Origin: Topomyia yanbarensis
Lineage: Eukaryota > Arthropoda > Insecta > Diptera > Culicidae
NCBI RefSeq assembly: GCF_030247195.1
Contig: NC_080672.1
Location: 157,735,167-157,799,166 of the forward strand
Reading direction: 5' to 3'
DNA length: 64,000 nt
Part shown: one piece after another, positions 48,481-61,088 of the stretch
Layout of the letters: the number at the start of each line of letters is the position of its first letter
Position numbering within the stretch: the first letter of the stretch is position 1
Program-made: the position numbers and the translations under genes
The notes under the pieces: model-generated
Told to the model about the DNA's origin: nothing
What the model saw: the letters and a program-made list of their open reading frames with translations, nothing else
Databases searched by the model: none

Positions 48481-49863
48481 TGGTGTCTCAGATGATAATG
48501 CACGATTGCAGGATTTTCACAGTCAAAATCCTCCGGGGAAGGAATCTTTGGAGATCGACTTCAGAATTGTCATTTTGTGTTATTCCTAGATTTTTTCATC
48601 AAAAATATATCTAAAAATACGTAAAAACAGCATCGTGTCGGGTTGTTGCTTTGTCCAATATATTGCGTGGATTCTGGGTTGAGTGATCGCCTAAAGAATA
48701 GTTACCTCAATAGTGTACTAACTTCGAAGAATCTGCATAAATACATCTAGCTGAATCGACTAGTATTCGATGATTATTTTTTTTCTGAGACCGGCGGCAA
48801 GTGTCGTGGTTCTATCTTATGGATTTGTATTTCTTGAAACTATGCAATTTTTTTCAAAGTTTTTTTAAAGAAATGATATGTAACACCAAAAACTGGAGCA
48901 TGTTTATCACAATAGGTGGAGACATAGTAGGATCATAGAAATGCTTACAACCATCGAACTCGCTCCATTATTCATCATCGAGGATATCGTCCCAGCCGTT
49001 GCACATTACCTGGAACAAATTTGGTCCATACCTAGTTAACGATTTGACACGTCCTTCATTCATTTTAGACGTCTATTCGGGTTTTATTATGTTTGCACTT
49101 CGCTCGGAGGTTGACATTGATCCTTGTCCGATCCACAGTCGGCCTGCTTACAGATTATTACCCTGATCTGTCCGATGTCCTGCTGAATAATATTTAACAA
49201 AACTAGCACCACCCAATACCGAACCATGTTCTCACTTATGTTAGCTTCGGTTCTCATACCTCTCACCCTAGGAAAAGCGCGTGTGTGGCCCGAGGCCTAG
49301 CTGTGTCCTTCTTCTGTTGCTCCCACCCCAGAGTAGAGGTAGGAAACATTGGCATCGTTATGAGTCTTTCTTTCCCTTGTGTGTCAGTTTTAACGTATGT
49401 TAAAAATGCAAAAAAAAAATGACGAGGATATAGCGGCTGAACGGAAGGTTCTCTTGTTCATAGGAATCGTAATTAGCCGGAACGAAAAAATGAACATTTC
49501 GTTCCGCCTAGAATGATATCCAGAAACAACAAAGTTTGTATTCCACGAACTAAAATGTAGTAGTTTGGATGAAAGAAAAATGAGTATGAGGCCGAAAAAA
49601 TCCATTTCAATATTTGATTTGGTAATGGCTAAGATTTACAAATAAAAACCTGAAAATACAATATCATCACTGCATGCATGCAGACAAACCTGTATACATT
49701 TATGGTCGCCAGTGAGCTTGTAAAAAATTATTCGATGCATTTTTCGAGTGTAGAATCTTCGAGGGTTAAGTACCTAACGGGATTATGAGGGTTAATCAGA
49801 CATATTTGCTCATCCGTTTCCTGATTTATGCAGGCATGTGCTGTTTAGATGCTTTGGAACGTT
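48481..49863. other. Unassigned DNA
   Basis: No gene supported. The stretch at 48940-49390 is less AT-rich than its surroundings and contains CTCGGAGGTTGACATTGATC and CCCACCCCAGAGTAGAGG. It may be an untranslated end of a retroelement, but no LTR ends were found. Confidence 0.35.
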
Positions 49864-49962
49864 TAGGGTTGATTTGTTCACCCTCGCTTAACTGTTAAAT
49901 CAAGCTCACCAATACGTTTAAACCCGGTTTATAAGTTGCGCTAGGGTAAAGAAATATGGCCT
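49864..49962. mobile_element. Diverged copy of the small hairpin MITE
   Basis: Matches 17678-17775 with AGGGTTGATTTGTTCACCCTCG at the left, a GTTTAAACCCGG centre, and a decayed right arm (GCTAGGGTAAAGAAATATGG). Confidence 0.7.
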
Positions 49963-52221
49963 TTGGGATCAAAAACTTTAATGTGTGATTCCATCGAGAT
50001 GATCGTACATAAACGACTGATCTGTATGACCGAACCGAGTTTGTAGAATCTCTTTATTTTGTCACATTTGTAAAAAAAGGGATATTAATATTATGCAGAG
50101 TATCATATTTTTCTAAAATAATGGTACTGACTGTGCCTTATAATCGATCACATTTTCTATTTCTCACATGGTTTTCTCTTATTTTGTTGGTCTAGATAGT
50201 GAAGATATTTTTGTTTCATATATTTGTATATAAATAACTAGGGCTGCAATGAAGATATAATTTTTTTGGAGCCGATTGTAAGTGTGATTTAATATTTATT
50301 AGAACTATTTTATTAGAACGAAACTATTGTACAAATTCCAAAATATATTTGTTCACGTAAGGGCTATTGAGATTACAACTGATGTAATGTTTCCTCATTA
50401 GATTTACTACAGTTTGCAAATGTCACAAAAGATTGCAAACAGATAATGATGATGATGGTCCCACATCATCGCATGGAGTAAAGTGTATTTCCAGAAAAAG
50501 CACGAAAGAACATGTTAAGAGAAATATACGTTGTAAGACATTTGTCCGTCTGTAAGTTGAATTTACTTTCTTTTTTTACTTGAAATTCAGAACAAGTAGT
50601 TTGGTTTAAGAACAATAGGAAAGAAAAGGGTGAGTTGCTAATTATTGCAACACTTTCACACTCGCACAACTTTTTTCATAATTGACCAAAATTTACAAAA
50701 GCCGAATCCGAACATTTCGACGCGGGACTTGGCCAAAAAACTTAACGTTCCGAAATTCGATTCGATGTGCCTGATTTGGCAGGCTATATGCACTTGTGGC
50801 AAACGTTGGTAGAAAATATTTTGACGCATTTTTAGCTCTAATTTATTTTGATATTTTGCCCCCTTATATAAATGTTAAGTTGGAGTAACTTTATTAATGG
50901 TACTATTAATCTATATGTTTGTACGGGCGTGTTGGTAGGGGTTCCTTGAAAACAGTTTGTTTACGGTTTTTCAGTACAAAGATAACTGGATTTTGAAAAG
51001 GCATTAATTCGTTAAAATTTTCGTCTTTAATCCAAAATTGACATCAATACGAAAGTTAGTGCTTGAAATTTTACAGAATAAACCGAAGTAACCAATACTT
51101 AGATACCTATCGTCCGTTTAAATAAACGAATTTCACCCCAACTCAAACAAGCAGCACTCTCTCAGATTTGAATGAAACTTTCTGTACATGAGAACTTTGT
51201 CACAAAAAGCCAATTTGCATACTTTGGTTTTCCAAAAATTATCTAGACTGTCTTTTGAAAAAAGTCAAACTTTTTTACCATTTTTTTTTCAAATGGCTAT
51301 AGTCTAAAATGACAAAATACAAAAATTGTTGTAGGAGTGATTTTCATAACGTTAGTCAAATTATTGAAAAAATTCTTCATCGACTCCTGCACTGAAAAAA
51401 TTTATTTAAGAAAATTTAAACTCGATTTACAAAAAAACATCTTTGATTTGGATAAAATTTTGTTCCAAAATAGGTAATTATGTTCCATACCTACCGTCAA
51501 AAATTCAAGTTGGGCTCTTTTAAGGAAAAAAAGTAGGTTAAAAAAAAGCTTTTCCATATCCAAACTGATTTTTTTCATTGTGTTTTTATCGAAAACTAGA
51601 AGAATGACAATCATAATCATCTCAGAATCCAATAAAACTCAGTTTGTCACATACAGGTTCGCATGCATGAATTTGTATCCAGTTTATCACGCAACGCCCT
51701 TATAGCGTTTGCTGGCCGATCGTAGCGCCGGCTAGTGGCAAGTTGCTATTTGCTTGTGGCATTTCAAATGGCAGTTTTATTTCTTACACACATTGAAAAC
51801 TTAACTTGAATGTCATTTCTCAGTGTTATTAGTTCGCACAACCCCTCTGGGCTGAAAATGCTTGTAGTTTTTTTGGAAAACTGTGGAAAACCCATTACAC
51901 TTTTAGAAACAACACTGCCACATACATGACCAGGGTTTTAACCGGACACTGCAAACTCGATTATTTAGCATGTGTCATTTTGAAGCGATCGCTGTGAATT
52001 CGACGGCGGAACCTCAATCCATCCGATAGGCAACTGCCTAAAAGTAACGCAATTACGGTTTCGTGTTTCCGGTGTTAGATTTGCTCGCAGGCTATTTGAA
52101 TTACTTGTGAGTTTAACTTACCTACCGTTTATTTTTGTGCTATTATTTTCCTCACTCTTCCAATCCTACTTCCTTCCTTCTACCTTCCCTTTCCATCTGA
52201 GAAGGAAAATGATGAAACGGC
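49963..52221. other. Unassigned AT-rich DNA
   Basis: No gene, TIR or TSD found. Confidence 0.4.
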
Positions 52222-52229
52222 ATAACCAC

Positions 52230-52874
52230 CAGCGTTGCCAACATTTTTTTCAAAAAACTGGAACATTTCTTTTAAAAAAACTGGAAAAAACTGGATGCTC
52301 AAAAAAAACCTACTTTACCCTTGTAATGTTTAAGGCAACGATTCAATTAACGTAATTTTAAGTAAACACGTATGTTCTATCATACCTTTTACTGAAAATT
52401 TGAACCGGTTTTTTGATATTGTTGTCCAAATTAAAAAAAAATTAAAACATTCGAATTTGATTTTAATTGTAATAGTTACAGTCGAATTTTACGGTTTGAA
52501 TGTACACATCCACAAAATCTTAAATTTATGACCATTTGCTAAAATTGAGGATACGCTTAAACCTTTCTTACGATACCACTATAGCAACTAGCTGAGATTT
52601 CAACAAATGTGCTTCAAAATATTTGATGTATTACGGTGGATTAAAATCTTATTCTGGGGCACTCTGAATCATGCTTGAAACACAGCATGAAAATTATTTT
52701 AATCAAGTTACAATTTGTGAGAAAAAAACTAAATAAATGAATATTTTAAAAAAAAACTGGATTAAACTGGCTCAAATTTCAAAAAACCGGAAGATTTTTT
52801 CGATTGTCTGTTTGACTGGATGTTGTTAAAAAAACTGGAAGAATCCAACTTAAACTGGAAGATTGGCATCGCTG
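52230..52874. mobile_element. Non-autonomous hAT-type element with AAAACTGGA motifs
   Basis: The ends CAGCGTTGCCAA and (complement of the right end) CAGCGATGCCAA are flanked by a perfect 8-bp TSD, ATAACCAC, at 52222-52229 and 52875-52882. The word AAACTGGA or a variant recurs at both ends, near 52254, 52277 and 52286 on the left, and near 52754, 52835 and 52853 on the right. CAG-starting ends with 8-bp TSDs are typical of hAT. No transposase. Confidence 0.88.
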
Positions 52875-53039
52875 ATAACCACCCATGATCTGTGTCGTCA
52901 TAAATTCTCAACAGTTTCGCAATCACTCTCAGCGTCTCCTAAAAGCGATCAACACCGCACCCGCTCTCTCGCTCGATCGTATTACTGCCGATATAGTTAT
53001 AATCCGTGGAAAATTTTAAATTAGAGATATTAATTTTAA

Positions 53040-54481
53040 TTCTAGAACGTTGCACTTGCGTTTTCCACCCAGGAACGTTCCACTGGGATACAAACGTACC
53101 CCACGCGTTTGATCGCAATTTTCGCAGGTAAAAATGCATACAAAAGAAATGTATAATACATCATTTTCTTAGTTTCTTAATTGCGAAAACAGCTGTTTAA
53201 GCGGAAGTACAGAATTTATTGAATCAATGATACTTACATTGGTTTAAACACAACGAAAAACGAAAAAATCGGGGTTTTGACTTTTTTCACAAAAATTACT
53301 ATAGATTTGCGAATTTTCAACCGATTTGAAAATAATCAAATGATTCTAAAAGTTGGTCTAGAAACGGTATAAAACGGAATCTCGAAATTTTTGAAAAGGT
53401 GCAATTATTTGGAAGAGTGAAAGTTTTAAAATCGGGCTTGGGAAAATATGTACCACGAAATGGGGTGGAAATTGAAATGAAAAAAATTTTTCTGATCTGT
53501 AGTACATTGGTATCACGTAACGTTACTATTGCAGCAGTTACTGTGCGCAAATTATACTTGCGAGCCATTATTTTGAAAAATAAACAATAAAACAATAAAA
53601 AGCAGCATAACATAAACGTTATTCAGAACCATATTCAATCTTTTGTTATTTGGAGACTACAACCAGCCTGGGAAAACTACTTCTTTCGGTTATGCTTACA
53701 CCGACCATTCCGACTCATACCTTTCGAGATCTCGTATTGCTTTACTAGACGGGATGTCATTACTCAACATGCTGCAAATGTGTATGGTCACGAACAGACT
53801 AAATCGCACGTTGGATCTTCTGTTTGTAAATGAAGATGCATACAAGAACTGCCATGTGTATCGTTCAGATGAGCCCCTCGTTGAAATAGATTCATATCAT
53901 CCCCCCTCTTAGTTGAGCAGACCTGTCCTGGACAAGTTATTTTTGACGAGATTCTTGACGATTTGAAGTATAACTTTTCAAAAACCTATTTTCCTGGACT
54001 CAACAACTCACTGCAAACGATCGACTGGGCGACTTTGCTCAATAGCGCAACCGATGTAAATGACGCAGTAGAAAAGTTCACATCGATCCGGACCCAACTG
54101 TTTGAAATATATGTTCCAGCACCGCGTCCAAAACCTAAACACTTTGGTCCAATCGACGTCTCCGACAACTTAAACGACTGAGGTCAACCGCGTTTCGGGT
54201 CTACACTAACCGACGAAATCCCAATACAAAGCGGAAATGAAACCAGGCGAATCGCTAACGGCAACCGTACACTGGGGTACAAATGTACCCCACGCCAACT
54301 TTGACACCTGTTTCCACGAAGGCTACAAGTAAACTGGCTTTACCACCTTTTCCTACTCTTTCTAGGAACTCTAAATTGAATTATGGTTAGGGTCCCAGGA
54401 CGGCGAATGCCGAATTCTCGTCTTCATACGGCTCCAAAGAAGGCGTGGGGTACATTTGTACCCCAGTGCAACGTTCTAAAG
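53040..54481. mobile_element. piggyBac-like TTAA element carrying a LINE fragment
   Basis: TTAA lies at 53036-53039 and 54482-54485. The ends TTCTAGAACGTTGCACT and (complement) CTTTAGAACGTTGCACT match. The near-palindrome TGGGGTACAAATGTACCCCA recurs near 53084, 54272 and 54446. A minus-strand frame near 53317-53613 containing MARKYNLR is shared with the palindrome copies, but it reads out toward the left end and has no transposase features. Between 53643 and 54178 lies LINE coding sequence that the arm copies lack. No piggyBac transposase is present, so mobilisation would need one from elsewhere. Confidence 0.75.
53643..54178 (+). pseudogene. LINE endonuclease C-terminal fragment inside the TTAA element
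   Basis: The first frame (53643-53912) contains LFGDYNQP, a match to the GDFN-P motif of APE-type endonucleases. Then comes RTLDLLFVN, followed by a DSYHPP ending. After one frame change the similarity continues at 53963-54181 with the post-endonuclease linker, including LQTIDWATLL and a VPAPRPKPKH segment. The fragment stops before the RT domain. It was inserted into or captured by the surrounding element. Confidence 0.7.
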
Positions 54482-54485
54482 TTAA

Positions 54486-55582
54486 AACTATGAACCAAAG
54501 GTTTTTAGTTATAATTTATTTCATGGATCACTGCATTTCGTAATTTGACTCGCTTAGTTTTACTAGGTTTTGGTGTTGTTTCCTTGCCAAGAATTATTTC
54601 CAGATTTAAATCAAATATATCCTTGTTCATATTTTGCAGTTGGAATACATAATTAAATTTAGTTGTTTTTGTCAATAACTTTTATTATTATAAAAATGGC
54701 GACTGAACGATTTCAACGAATTTTTTGTCAGCCTTGTCGCAATATCAAAATTTTGTCGACATACTCCCGAAATCCTGAAATATACACTATGTGTGAGAAA
54801 ACTAACGACTGTTGGTGGAATTCACACACGGATCCCACCTAGAGAGGGGTACGATCACTGATCATGAGTACCGCTGTGATCAAAACAGAAGTGATACAGA
54901 AACAGCAAACACAAATAGTTTTCTTCGTTTACGGATAATTATTAAACCGCCACATACGTGAGTCAGTGGCAATACGCAAAAGTAACATTTTCAAATTCAA
55001 AAGGCATCGCGCCGATAATCATACATTTCTTGCACATTTCACCCTCAGAACAACTAAATATGACAATTGCACCAATATACGAAGGTGTGCTTGACGATAA
55101 CACGGTAACTAGCTTAGAAAGTGTTTGGGTTAATCAATGTTTCTTGTAATGTAATTTTGACTGAGTGTAACGTTTTGTAGATTCCTTGAGAAAGGCGCAA
55201 TACATGTAGCCGAAACGTCGGATGATAAGTAAATATTCCGTTTGTTAAATAGTTCAAAGACTGGAAGCCCTATAAAAGAATATACACTCTGTTGTGGTCG
55301 AACTGTATTCCGGGAGGACGGTTTGTTTCAGAAATAACCCTTAGCTGTAGTAGGATAATGAGCCTAGTCTAGTTTTCAGGCCATTTGCTGTATTATATTG
55401 GTTCTTAAGAACGAAACAAAGCTGTTAATACCAACTTATGTGCAATTCATCGATTGTAAGCCGAGCAATTATTGAAATAGTGAGGCACCTTCCCGAATAG
55501 GGCCAATATAGGCACTTTACCCTATATAGGATTACAAAGCATACTCGTTCCACTACAGCTGCAAGTTTGGCGAAAACTAATA
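54486..55582. other. Unassigned DNA
   Basis: No gene supported. The motif GAGAAAGGCGCAATACATGTAGCCGAAACGTCGG-type (near 55191-55218) is one I associate with the 3' regions of animal retroelements; the element itself was not delimited. Confidence 0.35.
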
Positions 55583-56450
55583 GCGTTTTCGTTTTTTTCT
55601 TGGTGCTTGGTGTGTAGTTCAAAGAAAGAGATAGACTGATTACACCCAAGTTTAAATGAGTGTAGCACCGACTATACCGGTGTAGTGCACTGTCAAAAAC
55701 GAAAATGCCATAAGGAATGATTTCTCTACTTGCTCCCTCGCGTATCCATTAGAACGTATTGATTGTAAGGAGCCGGTGGTCCTAGCAACCCTTGTTTCAC
55801 TTTTAGTCTGAAAATACTCTGAAGTGACTGAACAATTAGTGATAGGCCATTCGATGGAATACATTTGGCGGTCTAGTAAGATGATCGCTAGTCGATTGTA
55901 GGCGAAACAAAAACAAAGATTTATTTCCAATTCACATTTCGGAACGCTGGCAGACAACGCGGGGCCCATCACAATGAATGCCCCATTCTGAAAATGGTCA
56001 ATCCAGTTAGCGGATGATGTACACGGTTTGCTTAAGTCGATATTTATGGTTTGATATTTACCTACAGCTTGTTTTTGTTTTGTCATATGAAGGAGGAAAA
56101 CCGGTGCCTGTTGCGGGAAGATAAAGTGGGTAAAAGTCAACAGGCTGTATTGTCAATAGGAACCTACTTAACTCGTGCGATGGCAGACTGCCGTCGTCAT
56201 CACAACGTCATCGTATGCCACCGCTTGTACGCAGCAGCACACAGTAAGTGGTTTGTTTTCATTTCGCTCTGCTCAGGCAGTATGACATCGAGAAATCTAT
56301 AACATCTGCTCTCTTCAATTCTTTATGCTACTTTCCAGCATAGCATGCCTCCAATGAACAGGAATTTTCATACTGATCACGGCTTCCATATACTATATAT
56401 GTGAGTAGTGGCACTACACTGGTGTAGCACCAAGAAAAAACGAAAACGCC
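55583..56450. mobile_element. TIR element with duplicated end motif
   Basis: The left end GCGTTTTCG followed by a T-run and CTTGGTGC pairs with the right end at 56427-56450, differing by one T. Motifs of the ends (GTGTAG-CAC, AACGAAAATGCC) occur a second time inward of the left end, near 55660-55710, as if a second element end were nested. The 162-codon minus frame inside (55652-56140) has no recognisable domain and spans these repeats. Confidence 0.55.
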
Positions 56451-56975
56451 ATTATATAGCAACATCAGTGATCGGAGTGATATGCTGATTTCGTTTTTAG
56501 ATCAGAATTGTTCTAGGTTCACTCGGAATTGTCACTTTTGCATGGATATTGTAAACATTAGAGCGAACCTAGGGCGACTCGATTCTAAAACCGAAAACAG
56601 CAAAGTATTTAGTAGGAGGTGTCAGAGGTTGGCATTACAGAATTACACGACGATTACGGTGAGGTGAGTTGAAACTAGTTCATCAAATGAAAAGCACAGT
56701 GATTAAAAATCGAGTGATATTGTCGGCAGGCCCGTATCGTGATGTTCTACCGCCCTTGGCGAAATTCGTTTTGCGCACTCTTGGTGTTCACTTTAGAGTG
56801 TTCTTTCAAATGGCACACTTATTCTGATTTATTTTATAACATATTATTGATTTATTTGCAAGTTCAAGTTCCGTTATTGCGAACCAGTCCGTGTATCAGG
56901 TTAATAATCTTTTGTATTTCTCTTCAATGGTCGTTATTATCGGTCGTATACGTATATTGCACAAATCATCCGATA
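56451..56975. other. Unassigned DNA
   Basis: No gene or element boundary supported. Confidence 0.4.
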
Positions 56976-56983
56976 CGTAAAAT

Positions 56984-58370
56984 TAGGGTTCGTCGCGGTG
57001 GGGATGTGGGCGGTAAATGGATAGTACGCACCGCAACCGCAAAAAATAATAAAACCGCACCGCTTACCGCAACCGCATTGCATTTACCGCACCGCACCGC
57101 GCGGTAATGCGGTAAATGCGGTAAAAATCATGTATTTTAAAAATTGTTGTATAGCCATTATTTGTATAGCCATATATAGTAAAATGTTATTCTTATTTAC
57201 ACGAAAATTATCTTTGACGGACTCTTCAGAATGTAACATTTATGAAAATATTCAACTTTGCAAGTTTTATTAAGAGGGGTAAGGGTTTTGACGTGAAAAA
57301 AAACACTTTTTATCGATTTTTTTAAAACTTTGCGTGAAGCGAACTGATCAAAACTTTTGTATATTATAGTGTATTATTTCATTAACCTGCTGTAATTTTT
57401 CCATGCAAAAATATCGACAAATGACTCGGTGACGAAGCTTTTTGTAGAACGTCTCTGGAAAAACATGATTCGCGGTGTTACCTGCCATTCAAAAACTACG
57501 TAACCCCTACGTTACGTTTCGCACGCGAAAAAAAATTCTTCCAAATTCGTTTGGTTGGATGATGATAATTACATTCTTTGGATTGTTTTTTAAGTCGTAG
57601 TATCATTAGTTCATCTCTAAGTTCTCCAAATTAATCAAAATTCACAGTTGAGAAAATGTCATCGAAACGATTCATAATTCCACAATTGTCAAGAGGAATC
57701 AGGAGAAATGATGCATTTGGTAATTGAATTTGACAGTAAAATTCAATTGTTTTCAATGATTGGATTTTGCGTTTTATATATTTGAAAAGGTTCGTTTCTA
57801 AATTTTTTCTTTGAAGTATAAAATGAATAGTTTTCAAAATAGGTCGTAAAAATAATGATGCCAAATTATATTGGACACAGCTTATAGATTTTATTTCTTA
57901 GTAACAGTATGTTTTATCATATTTGAATGATCGAAATGTAAAAAATCAAGTAGCTATAAGTCGAAAACAGATTATATTCGGAATTCTTTTCAAATCATTA
58001 TCAAGTCTATGGAAATTAGAGCAATTAAATGTTTATCATGTTTCTCTATTGTAGGGTAATAAATAAAACTGGAACGTTCTGATAGAGAGATGTTCCTAAT
58101 AATGACATTGCTAAGCATTCGTTCAGAAAATAAATCTAGTTGCGCCCTTCTCAAATGGTAAAAGTCATAGTTTTAATTCACTTTTTAAAGCAGACTGCAG
58201 ACTTTATCAATTATTTTTTGAAGTGCGGTTGTGGTAATGCCGCGCGGTAAAAGTTCATTTCCCGCACCGCATCCGCGGGAAAAAGTGTCTCACCGCACCG
58301 CAGTTTTTGCGATGCGGGTGCGGTAAATACCGTGCGGTTGCGGTAATTACCGCAACCGCGACAAGCCCTA
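56984..58370. mobile_element. Non-autonomous hAT-type element with ACCGC arrays
   Basis: The ends TAGGGTTCGTCGCGGT and (complement) TAGGGCTTGTCGCGGT are flanked by a perfect 8-bp TSD, CGTAAAAT, at 56976-56983 and 58371-58378. Both subterminal regions (56995-57125 and 58225-58360) are dense in ACCGCA/GCGGTA words on both strands. The inside carries the dispersed repeat at 57277-57505. No transposase. Related fragments lie at 12306-12447 and 25921-25986. Confidence 0.9.
57277..57505 (+). repeat. Dispersed repeat, copy 2 of 3
   Basis: Matches 2820-2996 and 61965-62205 (GTGAAAAAAAACACTT, GTGAAGCGAACTGATCAAAA, TTTTTGTAGAACGTCTC, TGCCATTCAAAAACTACG). It lies within the hAT-type element. Confidence 0.75.
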
Positions 58371-58764
58371 CGTAAAATAAGAAATACTTTCCTTAATTTA
58401 TAACATCTAGCGCTATTATAACTCATTGAATAATGTGTTATCACTAGCAAAACGGTCTAAATACTGTTGCAATAAATAGCGATCCCATTACGCAGATAAG
58501 ATTAACTTTTCTGGGCAATACTCCCACGGGCGGCCGTGTGAAGTTCAAATTGCTTTTGATTAGAAAACATAGGATACTCTCGGTAGCCGGCTATCCAGAG
58601 TTTATAAAGAACCAAAAACTAAACAAGATCTTTTATGTTTCGAGTGATCATGTACTCGAAGACTAACTAAACAACTACCTAATAAGACTTAATTTTAAGT
58701 TGGATTGTGCACCAATTGCATAAGTTAGGGGGTTTACCCCAAATTTAGCTCCTTTAGGGAGTGT

Positions 58765-58985
58765 AAGCACGAGATACAGTTTACTGAAGCAATTCCAAGA
58801 ATTTTGATACTCATATTACCAGTATTCCATTGAAATTCACATTCGGATTCCCAAGAACCGAATGAAGTAACCCGATTAATTTTTACCAAGTCTAAAAGTG
58901 GATGAGTTCCTGAATCAAAAACATCCAAAAGTATCAAAATTGGTTGAAAATTGTCTTAGTTAGAGTCCCTTAGAAGCCCTCCTCA
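58765..58985 (+). repeat. Dispersed repeat paired with 44655-44920
   Basis: Collinear, diverged copy of 44655-44920. Non-coding. Confidence 0.7.
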
Positions 58986-59275
58986 CCCTCACTTGATACA
59001 GTAATGGATGTCAACAATGTTATTAACCCAAAAGCTTGACTTAGTAAAGTTCTAAGATATCACATGATGTCAATTTCCAGCTATGGATAAAACATTGGAA
59101 TTCCATTACTGGAAACCTGAAAAGGTACCCGGGTACCGCGTCGGACACATAACGGTTAATTTCTTAAAACTAGTCGGAAAGTGTACACCACTAGTTTGAT
59201 TGCCGATGTATACTTTTTCTCCGTATGGTGTTGTATGCTTTAGGCACGTCAAGGATTCCGGTACCAAGTGATTCC

Positions 59276-60090
59276 TCAAATATTCTTTGGTAATACTACA
59301 AAACCTGCAACAGACATGTTGGTCCACGCGGAGTCGCCGCAACGCAAGCTGTTTACGTCTTCAACCAGTTGTTCGAAATCCGTGCGCAGCGACGTTCGAC
59401 GTGGAATAACTTGGCGGGCCATTTCTTTTCTCGATGGCATGGTATTAGTTACTAAAAGTAGTATATGTGGAATTTTTTTCGAACAAAAAAGATGCGTAGA
59501 ACAACTTTTTATTTCATTTTGATAAAAACATTTGGTTAAAAAATATACGAAATAGTAAGTTTTCAGAACGTAAAAAATCACGAACAATCTCTGCCTTACC
59601 TCAATTTCATTGCTGGTTAGTTCTTTAAAATCGGTCAACCCATCTGGATTTGGTTTTGCAATGCCAAATACTACCAAAACATTAGATCTTCCATCGAAAT
59701 TGCGATTTAACCTAATTTGGATGGCCCGTTTGAGAAATTTTGACTCATTTATAATTTGTGTCAGTTTATTTTTCTCGAAACCGGTGCATAGAATACATAT
59801 GAGCTGCGAAATGCACCGTGTAAGGCTTCGGTGTACAATGTACATACTCCAAAATTCTAAACACTTCACATTAATTTCGATAGAAGAATCCGGATCTGTT
59901 ACGATACTAAGCATCTCGTTCAACATGGTTAGAGATGAAATTGATCTTTAACCCAAATATCCACTTCTTTGAACGCATTTGCATTAATAGTAAGATTGTG
60001 CTCCTCTCGTAATCCACACGAAGCATGAGATAATGTACGATTCCTAGGCCTACGGAAAACCACCCGAAATACACAGTGTTACTCGGCCCC
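59276..60090 (-). pseudogene. Candidate unrecognised protein-coding segment with a frame break
   Basis: Read on the minus strand, a frame open from about 60090 codes a segment including TINANAFKEVDIWVKD and ends at a TAA near 59940. A second frame, opening before an ATG at 59926, continues with a helical, leucine/cysteine-rich segment (MLNEMLSIVTDP, IRLNRNFDGRSNVLVVFG) and stays open to 59276, 216 codons from the ATG. Codon composition looks protein-like through about 59600, where GAG|GTAAGG is a good splice donor. The next acceptor (CTTTTAG at 59452) would bring an immediate stop. This may be a decayed or frameshifted host gene, or a gene with an exon boundary I misplace. No family is recognised. 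Confidence 0.35.
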
Positions 60091-61088
60091 GGAGAGCCAC
60101 TTCAGATGTCCGTTCTTATTTCTCGAGTGATAGTGAGATGCGATGGACTGCGCTGCAGCGGTTTCTTCATCGTTTTTGGTGGAGATCATAAAAATAAATG
60201 AGTAGGCAAAAATATCTAACCGAAAAACTTCAAGTAGCAAAACACTTCAGCCACAGCGTTGTGTTGTGATGCCTGCAGAATATGTTATTCTTTTTCTCCT
60301 GACTGCCTGCTTTATCCCATGCAGAGGTCATTCCTTATTACAGTGTTTTGCTTTTGAATATTTATAAACCATTTGAAGGTACCTATCTAACAGCGATGTA
60401 TTTTGTTGTTGTGAATGAGCTGCCGTCCGCACGAAGCAGATGGAAAGCATACGGATTGCTTCCGGTCTTCCTTGTTGGGCCTTGGACAGTGGATCACAGA
60501 CGGTCAAACTGATGATCCAGGAAAAGGGGAATATTCGGGTCAGAGGAAAAAGTTGTCTCGCGAAATTGGACACACGGGTTCGTTTGCTGACATTCAACGT
60601 TGCCACTGGATATGACCCATCTTTGTTCTTCGGTCATTCAAGTGAATGAAAAAATTTCGAATGTTATCCGTAGGGGTTCTCGATTTTGCTGGATAACTCT
60701 TGACAATGTTCCTCATTCGAACAACGATGTTTGTGCATTCTTCTATGCATCGAAATATTACAACTATTGCACTTAATTGATGATTTCTTGACACCCCTCA
60801 TTTTTCACTCCGTCATTTCAGTACATTTATTATTGTCCCAAATAACTCCCGCGTGCGCGCTTGAAGCTTTTTTCCACTGACCGTACGCATTTTTTGCACC
60901 ATTACACCGCGTTTTCCCGAGTCAGAAGCAGGGTAGGTACGCGTTGACATTGTATATATCGTACTGCAGAGAATCATCCGCCAGTGCAAACAGTCAATCT
61001 GCTCGGCTGCTGTTGCCTGACCGACGAACGAGATATGTGAATTTAGAATTAGCATACCGCCATAAATTAAAACAATTACCCCAACCAG
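60091..61088. other. Non-repetitive-looking DNA between candidate exons
   Basis: No complete gene. A plus frame (60440-60649) and minus frames (60328-60606, 60813-61055) overlap here; some have protein-like composition, but I cannot choose a strand. No element ends were found. Confidence 0.3.

Noticed and set aside
55652..56140. 162-codon minus-strand frame as a host gene
   Set aside because: No domain, unusual composition, and it spans the repeats of a TIR element.
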